Below, piece after piece: positions 26,195 through 38,100 of a stretch of DNA of 64,000 bases. The position numbers and the translations under genes were made by a program. The first letter of the stretch is position 1. Every line of letters begins with the position of its first letter. The stretch comes from Dicaeum eximium (taxonomy: Eukaryota; Chordata; Aves; Passeriformes; Dicaeidae). Below the pieces are notes generated by a model, which did no database searches, was not told the origin of the DNA, and was given only the letters and a program-made list of their open reading frames with translations. The stretch is taken from contig VWZP01001440.1 in NCBI GenBank assembly GCA_013396995.1, positions 3,366,740 to 3,430,739 on the forward strand. Reading direction: 5' to 3'.

Positions 26195-29100
26195 GTAAGT
26201 CGTGGTCTTACTGCAGATCAATAGCTAGCTTATTGCAGATCAATATCCCGAGCTAGCTTTCCTTTGTATGTGCATTTGTATGGCTGGAGTTCGACTTTCA
26301 AACAGTGTTAAATAGAGAATAAAGGGGGAAGTTGTGTTCAGGCAGGCGTGCTTGTACACGTGCACAGTGTTACTGGGAACTTAGTCATTCTGGCATCCTC
26401 TGTAGTACTAACACATCTTCATTTCAAAATCCAGTGTACGAAGCATAATTCATTTCTAGTAATTCTCTTCATGGATTAAAGTTGTCCAGTGGAAATGGAG
26501 GACAGTTTTGCCATTGAGTTGAATGAAGCTTTTGTTCTGCTGCATTCTGGTTTTTGTATTTTGAGCATGAGTAAGGTGGAGTGGGAACTCTTCCCAAAGC
26601 TGTGTAGCTGACTGTGTTCAATCACCTGTATGGTTATACTTGGTCACAGCTGCCATCCTAGAGTATCTCCCTGCTCTTTGCTTTTCTCAGATAATTTTAT
26701 TGTCCTTGAAGCAATTGTCATATCTATGTGGACAAATCTAATTCAGACCATTTGAAGAAGTTCTAATGCTCAGTAATTATATTGAATTCTGATACCAAGC
26801 ATTCAGCAAGGATATTGATATATTTGAATGTTTCAGGGAAGATTTGTGGGAGGGATTGCATTTTTCTGTTCTGTAATCAGTGTTTAGAGCCTGTTGCTGA
26901 TGATGATAAGTAAAATCTGTTATCTGGCAAAAACTTGCAAGGATCCAACATCCAGAGGCTTAAGGTTCAGAGGCAGATCTGGTGGTTATTTGTTTTAGGT
27001 ATGTCAGTTGAGATGGAAGGGTTTAGTATCTTCTCTTGAGGCATTTTTGTAGTTCATTCAAAAAATACTTAATTTTTCCAGACTTCAGAGTATTAAAGTG
27101 TGGGAATTTTGAATGATGGAGCTGAGGGACAGATTTTTAAAGACTTGACTTTATTAACATCAAGCCTCTTTTCCCTTCTGGGATAATTTTTTCTATATCC
27201 TTTCCCCTTTTCTGTGTTGCTTAACTTTTCATCCTTGCTAACAGTTTCCCAGTCTATACTGCCTGCCAAAAATCAGTATGTGCAAAATGTAGTGGGATAT
27301 AAAGCATTAGAAGTGCATTAAAAAATGTAAATGTTGTCATCTTTACTTTCAGGTGCATGAGCTCTCCATTAAGGTATCTGTCTTGCAGTTTTTTCTTATG
27401 AAGAAAGTAAAAATTGGGAAAAATAAGGAATAATTGTTGGGCAGTAGGTATGGGATATGTTATTCTTTCTGCTTTGGGTGTTCAAAAGCTGTACATTTTT
27501 TATAGGATAGTAGTGCCTCTCAGAAAAGGAGAATCATCAGCTATAAATACTCAAATGTCTGTTCTGTCTCTCGCAAGAAAAAATTATGTAATATGTTCTT
27601 ACCACCTCCCTAGTGTACTAAATATTTTAGTTGTATGGATCATGCCTTACTGCTTATACAGATCAGCCTACAAGTTTGTCTATTAAAACTGAGTCTAGGG
27701 AATAAAAAATTCCTTGGTGCTGAACATCTTGATCTCATGTCTTGGCCTCAATCTGGGGTTTGTTGTTTTTTTGTTTGGGTTTTTTTTTTTTTTTTTTTTC
27801 ACAAATAGGGAGTAATAAAGTATTCATTTGTAGCAAATGTAACCTACATGCTATACAGGTTCTCATGTTTTATAGCTTTGGTTTACTTTATTGTGGTTGA
27901 CATTATACTTAGTCATAAATATTTATGGACTTGTTTTCAAAATAGGAAGAACAAAGATAATATCAAATAAATTAGCACCTTTTTTTTTTCTCCTGGTGAT
28001 TGCTATAGGTATTCTGTATGCTAATGATTGTAAAAATCATCTGGAGGATGCAGTGGTGTGTTAATAAAAATGTACTCAAATGCTATTTCTTCTCCAACAG
28101 CAAAGTGCTGATCACAGACAATGTCTCTTGATAATTTATGTGATGTTCTAAGTTCACAATTCAACCAGCCCTTTCCATTGATCTGAAAAAAAGGCACCTT
28201 TGTGCTAAGCCTTACCTTGAAGAGAGCGTAACAAATCAAACCAGATAATCCCTGTGGATTGTAGCCAAAGAAAGGCTGCATTGGTTCCAGGCAGAAGAAT
28301 CAGTTGGAATTAACCTGTGCATGTGTTTGAGGAGTACAAACCCTTTCTCTAAAATGCTCTGTTTACCAAACGAAGAAATCTTCCTTCAGTCCTGAAAAGC
28401 AGGCTTCAGTAGAACATGTAGCTGGAAGAAAGAAGGCTGCTGTGGGTTAACAACATGATCAGGATGATTTGCATCACCGTAAAACTGTTTCTTCGAGATC
28501 AAATTACTTCAATTTGTTTTAATTACTTGTTTAAATACCTAAAATTATATATTTTCCACGCAGGCTGGCTTACTTATATTCCCTGAAAGCAAACAAATCA
28601 AGGTAGAATTTACACTCCAATGGAAGCAAAATCTAAAGACCTGTAAAATAAACCAAACAAGAAAAGAACAAACCAAACAAAACAACCCATACTCTACCCC
28701 CCTGTAATTTAAGAAGTTAAAATTTTTAGTAATTTAATCTTCAGCATTATTTAGATACTTACCCTTTTTTCTTTGACCAAAAATAAAAAATTAGAATACA
28801 GCATCAGCTGTAGAAGGAAGCAGTTATGCAGTGTTGGGGAATGTACCTTCTGGAGCAGCAACCCAGGCATTGTGGTGAGCTGTGAGGGAAAGGGTTTCTG
28901 TGCTGTCAGTAGTGAAGGAGCAGCACAGCCTCCCACAAAAGTGTGAGCAGCAGAGCTGTGACCCACTCCAGGAAAGCCCAGAACCTGTCATCCCTTCCTC
29001 TCTCATCAGAAGTCCAAATCTCTTTGGGCTGCCAGGGCAGCAATGTCTCGTGGTGTTTGCTGTGGGTGCAGCCCTTTCTGTTGGCAGCAGCAAAACCAGA

Positions 29101-32100
29101 ATGTCAGTAATGCAGGCTGAGAAGAGGGTGCTGGTTGTAAGCAGGCACCAAACCTGTATAATTGCAGGTGTCTGCCAAAATTTTCACACACGGTGTTTGT
29201 GAACAAGTGACAGTCACTTCGCAATTAAAAATGAATCTGTATATATCTAGTGGTACTAGATGATAAATCATTCATAAAATGCAGTTCATGTATTGATGTC
29301 TGGTGTTGTGAGACATTCTGCCTCCAGCAATGACTGGTAAGTGCATATAACCCCCTAATTCTTCAATTCAGAAAAGAATGGACTTTTTTGTGTCTAACTC
29401 CTGTGGTTTTGTCTTAGTTCCCCTTTTTCATACATTTTCATTATTTCTTGTTTTATGAGGAAATAATGTTTAACTTCAATCTGTAGCAACAAAGCAAGTT
29501 TCTTTTTATGCTCATCTACATTTATTGGGTTTGCTTTTTATGAAAAAAATCAGATGTTTAAACTTGCTACCATATTTTTTAAAATTTTGAGCAGCTATTC
29601 AATTTTATGATAGTATTACAAGTATTTTGCATCTTTCACAACAAGCAGAATTGTGACCTTCACCTGCTTTGGCAAGCTGCAACATCATTACATAAATATC
29701 AGAGATGGGTTAAGCTAAGGTCTGGTTTTGCTAGATGCTTATCTTTATTTTGCACTAAGTAAAACATTGTGATCCAAACAAATGCTTCATGTTGAAACCT
29801 GTCTTCTCTTACCAAATTTGCTGCTCAGTTGCAGGAAAAATACCTTCCTTGTGGTCATGGAATGATGTTCTGTGTTTCTTAATTCAAAGTGATCAGCCAG
29901 TTTTAAGCTTTTTCATTAGGAAACATTTATTTAGGTATTTAAGAAACAGTATACATTGGCAGAATTAGATTGGAAAAAAGCTACAGAGATGGTATCTGCA
30001 TGCTCTTAGAGGAAATAACATGTCAGCTGTGGTAATTGCAAGGCTAAACTTAGGTTCCAGACATCTCCCATTTTCTGGTAGTTACTGTTATAAGTTCTTA
30101 GTTTGTGTTCTTATTTAAATCTATGTGGGAAAAATGCCAAGGGGCAATTAGTGTTGCTATGTAATTTTAAAATTAGCTTTATTTGCTGTAAAAACTGTAC
30201 TGATTATTGGTGTATTTCAAAATATAACAGAAACTCCTCTAATTTAGTAAAAACTAAAGTGACTGTATTTAGATTGTATATAAAAAATGCCTTATGCATT
30301 TATACTGTTGTACATTTATTGTGTTAACATCTGGTTTTTTTCTTTGCTTGTTTTTAGTAGTCTGCAAAGTAAATTTTTCAGTGGTGGACTTCTTAACAAT
30401 GGTGGTCCTACATTTTGTAAGACATTTTCTCTGTACCGTTTAAAAAAAAAAGCCTTTTGCAAAGTAAATACAGGAATTCTTAGATCACTTCAATTTAGCC
30501 AAATGTATATGGGACCTGAAATGTATCCCTTATGTAATTTCAAGTTAAAGATATATGCAGAGTTATGGGTATGTTTGTCCTTCTGGGATTATTTAAAACA
30601 TAATTTGTGGATAATTATTCTGTACTTTTTTTATTTTGATTAAATAAATTATCATGCTTCTTGGAGTTTTTAGGCTCAAATAACTGCCTCTGACAGTTTA
30701 TTCAACTTCAGTGTTATTTCATCTAAACAAAAAAAATTAGTTTTGATAGGATGCTCTTAGATGTTAACAGATCTCTGAAGATAGATTTGTAGATTTTTCT
30801 CTTGTATGGATATTAATGAAATTCTTGCAACCTTATCTTGATCTTTTAGTTACATACTTCAGTTTTAACAGCTGTAAAGGTAAACTGTTATGTAATCTAT
30901 GCAAAGTAGGGTCCTTTGGGAGCAGAACATGAGGGTTTTTTGTTTTAAAACTCTAAAATTATTCTTACTGCCTGCAGTAAACAAGGCAAGATGTAACAAA
31001 TCCACTGTAGCTGCAATAATACTTGGCACATAGAAGATTATTAGGAGCTTCTCTGCTTAGTGACAGAAAAGTAGAAAATCTGGGTGGAAAATGTATCAGT
31101 CATCTCTTTCATATTTCTTCTTGTTTGACAGTTCTTGCAGAATTTTGCTTGTCTGTTGTATTTTAAGATGCTATGACACTTTTAACTTCTTTGGGAAACT
31201 CCCTTCAGATTTCACCAAATGTATTTATCGAGTCCTGTCATAATGACACACTCGGAGTTTCAATTTCCATGTTGGCAGTATTTCCAGGTTAGGCTAAAAA
31301 TTGCTAGGTACTAACAACTACAGATTCTTTTTATATAATTTTGTGGTTAACATTTGTCCCTGTAGTAGAAATGAAGTTTGTTCACTTGACTCTGAAAAGA
31401 AATGTTACTGTTAGTTACTTTGAATTAATTCCTTTAGAGTGAAGTGCTATCTTAGAATGTATGTAAATGACACTTTTTGGTTAGATTTTTGGCTTTCAGC
31501 TGTCTCTGCCATTAAACTTTGGAAACATTTTCAATATGCTGGTTCATTTAAAGTCAGGAATAGATTTTCAGATCAGGAAGGATATTTTGTATAGACCTAT
31601 ACATTTGAATTCAGTGACCCAAACAAGATTCTTGTTTGCAGCAAGTTCTTTATTAATTCCTGAACTTTTTTTTCCTTTTCTGTTCTCCTTTTAAATATCA
31701 AGTTTGGCTAATGAAAGACTTTCAGAAATAATCATGTAGCTAGCTGAAAAGTGAGAAGTTCTTACTGTCAGAAAATGACAAGAGAAGAAAAATTATTTCC
31801 TTACATATGTTTCAAAAAGAGATGAAGCTCATTTAAAAATAGTGCTGCTGGGATACACTTTGCTATATTTAAAATAGTGCTGCTAGAGCACATCTGAAAG
31901 AATTTATATGTGCTCTACCTGCCTGAAATCTGTGTGTCCAGTTATATATGTTTATTGATTAAAGAAAAGGTTTGTATTTGTTCTCTGCAGAAACATGATC
32001 AGGGCCAAGTTCTATTGGATGTAGTCTTCAAGCATCTCGATTTGACAGAGAGAGATTACTTTGGTTTACAGTTGGCTGATGAATCTACTGATAACCCTGT

Positions 32101-35100
32101 AAGTTAACTCTGTTTTATAAGTACAGTTTTAAAACTCATAATCATGTTCATCCCTGTACTTTGTATTAAAGAGGTAAATAGAAACCATTGCAAGATTGTG
32201 CCATCTTCCCCAGCTGTGTCATTTGCGTTCTCATCTTGTAGTTATGATAAAAGTGCATGTTAATTGTCACAGGTTTAGAGTAAAATATTGAGTTCTGTGC
32301 TTATGAAGTCATAGCTTAAAAGGATATTGTTTGTTTTATTGTATCTGTTTACTAGATTGCATATCGTTGTCAAAAATAGTAAATATGTTTTAAATTTGTT
32401 ATGTGATTGTTTTTGTCATTAGGACTTACAGAATAACAAGGTAACATGTATGGAGTTTCTGTTTCTAGCCCAGATACCTGGTGATCTTTCAATAGTGTTT
32501 CATCTAGTCCAGTATCTGACAAGGGCAGTCATATCATCACCTTAACAAAGAAGGGACTCCCTTGGAAATGAGTATTTACCATAGTTCATGGGCCCAATTG
32601 AAAGGAAATTGTACACAACTGAAACTTTGTAAATCACAAGTAGAAACCAAGAGATGCAAATGTAACATTCACTGAACTAATTACAGTGGTACTACTGGGA
32701 TCTTGATTGCCTTAAGAGCACTTGTGGATATTTTCTTTTACAAGTATCAAGTGGTGAATACTGGTTTTACAAAGTGCAATTTAGCTAAGTATTATTCCTC
32801 ATAAGGCAGTTCTTTACCCAATTCTTTTTATATGTGCAGCATAGTAATGGGGTCAAAACATGCTTCCCAATTTGTGCATCAAAAGTCAGCCACATTCCCT
32901 TGTTGACAGTTCTGTTAAGACATTGGTGGACTGCCTCTGTAATATTTTTTTTCTAAACTTTGTTTCAAGCTTAAAAAACATAGGCCAGCACAAGAAAAGG
33001 CTGAATTATTTTTCAGCTTTTTAAAAGAAGTATTTAGTTGAATATCGCTCAGTATTTCACTCGATATTCAGAAATTTACCTGGCTTTCCAAAGGGTAGAC
33101 CTCTAAGTTCCCTTTCTTGTAGTTTATTGTCTGAGAGCAGATGAACACAACACTATAATACAAGGATCTGAATGAGGGTTAGTCTGAAAGAATGACTTAA
33201 CAGGTATTTGGTACAAGTACATACTTTATAGATTTTTATTTTTTTCATTTCTAAACATTTTGTCTCTTCAGGACATATCTAGTTGCCATGAAAACAATAC
33301 GTCAGAGCTAAAAAGAAATATTACAAATATTAATCATGCAAGCTTGAAGAATGTATGGGTTTGACTAATTTCAGGTTTTGATACACATTTACTTTTACAC
33401 TTGGTTCATTTGGACAAGGAAACCATATTGGGTTGACAAATATTCTAGTTACTTGTGAAATAATACAGCAGAATATTGCTAAGATACAGTTAATGCAGCA
33501 GCAGATAAAGAAGATGAGGAAAAGGGCATTCTGCTAATTGAGTGTGAAACTCCTAGCATTATTGTGTTTAAACCTGGATCTCATGAATTGCAGAGCCCTT
33601 GTGGTTTTTTATAATATTAATATCAAAGGAAAAATCAAGTATCTGTCAACATGTTTTGAAAGATTCTTATATAAAGTTCATATATATCCCTGGCTGGAGT
33701 GTTCTTTAAGCTTTTACATTTCGTCTTAAAAGTTAATTGATCCTGTATGAGGCTTTTTTCCAGGTATTCGTGTTTTTGAGGCTGTATCAAACTGTCTCTT
33801 TACTTACTCTTGAGTTAATTACTATAAGGACACTGCATGTGGATCTAATCATCATTATTTGTTATTCCTCATGAATAAAATGACACAGGGCTAACTTCAG
33901 ACCCATAGTGTGTGTCAGGTAGCTCAGGTACCTGTGTGTTTGCTTCTTCCTCCCTCACCTGAAAAAAATAAGAAGCCCTGTGCTAAGTATGAGGGAGCTG
34001 CATGCTGCACTGAGTTTGGTGTCTGTCACTGCATAGGAACTGTGTCCATACAATGATTTCCTGAAGCGTGCGGATTTGTGCAAGGCAGCACAAGGAATTG
34101 AGCCGTATTAATACCAAAGACAGACTTAGGAGTTACCTGGACCATGTTGGTGTGTACAGAGACTGCTGGGTTGCTGATGGGCAGTGGTTTAAACAACTTG
34201 CAGAACTTTCCAGGCAGCAGTACTTCTATCTGAAATCTGCCACATTGATTTTTATAAAGCTCGGCCTGTACACAGAAGTGTTCTCCTGTAGAAACGATCA
34301 AGATTGGGCACTGTTCAATAAAATTATTCTGTAGTCCTTCATCCAGGAGGCTGAGTGCTGAGTCTCTGGCTTCCAAGATCCAATTAGTGATGTACCAGTG
34401 CTGACAGTCAGGCTGACAACTTGAGCCAGTGGGATCACTCCCTGGATGTGGCAGACCCTCAAAATCCAGAGTCAGAAGTACTGGAAGTAGCTGAACAAAT
34501 TAACTTCTGAGTTGGGTAAATGAGCCTGCTTACAGCTCTTCACTACCATAGAGAGTTCTTCTTAAAGAGTAGCTGAGAGTTGTTAAACACAGCATTGTTG
34601 GGTTCTGACCCTCTATCAGGCTCCTGTGACAATCATAGAAGCAGCTTGAAGTGGAATTGCTGCTGTAAAATAGGTATCTGGACAACACAGGTTGATCGTG
34701 GGGAAAGAAGAGCAGTAGCACTTGTTGATGATAGTGGTGATGTCTCCAGAATCAGTAATAAGCCTGTGGATGGCAGTGAGGCATTTTGGTAAAAGACCAA
34801 GTAAAAACTAATAGAAAAGCATCAGTTTCTTGATGTATAAGGCTGTGATTTGTACTTTGTTTCTCTGAAGTTGGTGTTACAATTTATCTCTTTCCAGAGG
34901 TGGTTGGATCCAAACAAACCTATCAGGAAACAATTAAAAAGTGAGTAATGTATGTATTTCGTCAATTCATCTATTGTTATTATGCTATTTTTCCAGGGTG
35001 CCCTGATTAATTAGAAATAACTTTTCTTGACCATAGGAGGATCTCCTCACAGTCTGAACTTTAGAGTTAAGTTTTTTGTAAGTGACCCAAACAAGCTCCA

Positions 35101-38100
35101 AGAAGAATATACAAGGTAGGTCTGGTTGCTTTGTCAATAAAATACTTCTCCAGAACAGTCAGTAATTTCTTTAAGGTATAACATGGACATTTTCTTTTAA
35201 CTCATTCTTGTTGTATGTACAAACTTCTAAGTTTTGCCTAATAATTACAGATAGGAACGATGCAGTTGTATCAAATCAATATAACAAAAAGCCTCTGTGA
35301 ATAGACTTATGAATTTATATGCAAAGTGAAGTTACTACATGACGTAAATACTACCAAGTAGAAACAGAAAAGGGAAAAACCTAATCCTAGTATTTACCAA
35401 TAAGTACAAATTTAATTCTATCCTTCCTTGTGTTCTCCTTTGTGGCTAAAAAATTGCTGAGCATTCTACATTTTTTCCTCCCCAATTTTCTACTTAGTAC
35501 TAATAAAATTAATCTGTTGTTGTAGTTTGAATCACGTAAGCTTACTTTAATAGCAGTGTGTTGAAATCTGTTGAAGAAAATGCTTAGTGTGAATCAAAAT
35601 CAGAGGCTGGTGAATTGCAATTAGTCCCTGAAGAAATGCCTCAAATTTCCCGTATTTTTAATTACTTCTGGCCCTCTACATAAGTGGCGTGAATTGACAG
35701 ATTGGGATTTTTGGATGTTAGCCATTCTGAAAACAGGTCAGCCCCATTCAAAAAATTGTTGAGGATAGCTTTTAAAACCTGAGTACCAAAACTGTGACAA
35801 TTTGAGTCCACATTTGTTTATAATTTCCTTTGATTTGTCATATTTTGGACAAAATTTTGCACATATCTGTGCAGACAGAATTCACTAAAATGAGTCCCAG
35901 AGATTCTGGATGAGACTTTGTTTTACTGAAATATTTACTCTAGGAAAATTTGGCAATTTACTCTATCAAAATAATGAATAATGAGAAACATGTTTTTTGA
36001 ATTAAAGGAAAATATGTAGTATTCCTGAGAAGATGAAAAAAAAGGAGAAAACTGGAGAAGTGCTATTCTCTAAATACAAAGCTATAAACACAGCTTTCTT
36101 TTAAAAGAGAAATAATGTATGGTTTCTGTATCTAGGTCAGCTCTGCCTTTTTTGCTAATAGGCCTAATTGCCCATGAGAACTCATTTGTATTTGGAATTA
36201 TTATAAAGAGGCATATTATTTTTTCACTTTTTTGGAGTGAAGTTGGGATGCCATGTCACAAGTATGAGTCCTTTCATGTAATCAGTATTCCCACCTCAAA
36301 AAAGGGAAAGAAAAGAAAGTACAAACTTCTGACAATTCCAGCTGAAGCTGAGAGTGTTCCAAAATGTTCAGTTTTACAAATTCCATGAGAACAGAGGAAT
36401 GGCTCAACACATGAAGTAGTATGAAGAGATGTCAGGGAAAGGTTCAGTGCAAGCTCATGTGTTATTAGACCTCTGCATCCACGTGAGCAAGGCAGGTTTG
36501 AATGCGCCAGGTCAGGAGAGGTCAGCGGGAGCTCAGTGTGTGCTGGAGAGCTTCCCTTCAGGAGCTTGTCTGGGGAGGGATGAAGCTTCATTAGTTCTCC
36601 TCATGGCAGGGAGAATTGCTTATTAACATTGGCTCCATTAGCAATAATTCTGTCCTGCCCTTTTCTTGCTGTAGCTATATAAGCAAGAGCAAAACATGGT
36701 AATGCACTGCTGCCTTTGTTGTTTTAGTGGAGTCTGTTGCTCAGCTTTTGCAGATCTGCTTTGCTAAAGCTTCTATTGATTCTCATTTTGCTCAATAATA
36801 TGTGAGGCTTCAGTGTTCAAACTGGGGTGCTTGGCTAACAAGCCATTAACCTCACTGTTCACTGAAAACAGTGGACAGAAGGTGAACTCTGCTTGGTGTC
36901 CCTTAATCAAGTTGTCCTTCAAGTACCATGAAATATTTCTAATAAAGCTGTATACCAAAAAAAATCCAAATAAAATGGAGGTGCAGCTGTATGTTTGTGA
37001 ATAGATGCTCAATCAAAGCTTATGAAGCATATCCATTTAATATATAAATTTAACTTGTAATTTATTGCATTTATTAATCAGTAAGGAAATTAGCTTTTTT
37101 TTTTTGTTTGTTTCAATATGCATTTTAAGTATTTGAAGTATTTTGAGATCTCTAAAGCTTGGTTAATATCCAAGTTTTAACTTGTTGAGGTTAATACCTT
37201 TTGAACTAAGCTTCCTGCCTTTCTAGTCAGGTGAAGAATCTCTAAATGGTGTTGTAGGAGCTGAGCACATGGACTAATCTTTGCTTGTCAGTTCACCAAT
37301 GTTTTCCCTTATTTTCTTACAAACATGGAATATTTTACCTTTCTACTGTTATATAGCATGTAAATAATTGGATTTCTCTGTATTTGCAAATGTTTGTAGA
37401 AGCCTTAAGGTGCTAGATAATGGAGTTTCTGGAGACTACACAGTTATGAGAAGTCATATTATGTGTAATAAAGTGATGTATTTTGGCTTTAATTTCTTAG
37501 TTGAAGTTGTTATTTGTGAAATAATTAATATTTAGTGCTTTTCATAAGTAATATTGGTGTTTATAATGAGTAGGAATAGCCCAGCTTTTGAATCAGAACT
37601 ACACAAAGGAAACCAGATGATTATTATAATAGTAATAAGATAGGGTTTAAATTTATAAGAAAGCAGGGATGATGTTTAAATTTGCCACTCAGTGACACTT
37701 GTATTCAAAAAATTAAAAGGCAGCGGAGACATTCTATGTCGCCTTTTATGCTCTGTTACAAGGGTTTTTATTCTGAAAGTTCAAGCTAAATCTTGTTTGG
37801 TACCCCACTGCAATTTCTAGTTCAATGAAGCTTTGTAGCAGGGTGTGATTTGCCACTTGATGTAAATGTTACACTTTTTTCAAATTTTCTAAAACCTCTG
37901 AGTGAAATATGAAGGAACTAAATTGAATGAACAAAACATTCATTCTGAGACGTTAAAAAAATATTTGGGTTTTATTGGAGAAACAAAGGAAGTAATTTAG
38001 AGGGAAATTTGTTTGTACTTCCCGGCTTGTTGGAGTTTTTAAGTCATGGTGTTTCTGGTTCCCCTGTTTGGTGGGAAGTATTTGTGTTTTAAAATGTTTG

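Larger units (their letters stand above)
26195..31990 (+). other. PTPN4: PTPN4 intron after coding exon 1 (5.8 kb)
   Basis: Bounded by GTAAGT and a pyrimidine-rich TTGTTCTCTGCAG. It begins with a small imperfect tandem duplication (26213-26259), contains a 20-base T run near 27780, and holds a minus-strand open segment at 28021-28281 described in the findings. The short open frames near 30.1-30.6 kb have no family resemblance. Confidence 0.85.

Noticed and set aside
28751..29224. Several overlapping open frames on both strands
   Set aside because: All frames are open at once in a GC-richer stretch and none resembles a known family or shows splice context.
31838..31880. Repeated AATAGTGCTGCT words as a possible repeat array
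   Set aside because: Only two short copies; too small to call more than a chance or minor local duplication.
36119..36626. Overlapping 65-105 codon frames on both strands
   Set aside because: Inside a PTPN4 intron, with no motif, no splice pairing and no conservation evidence.
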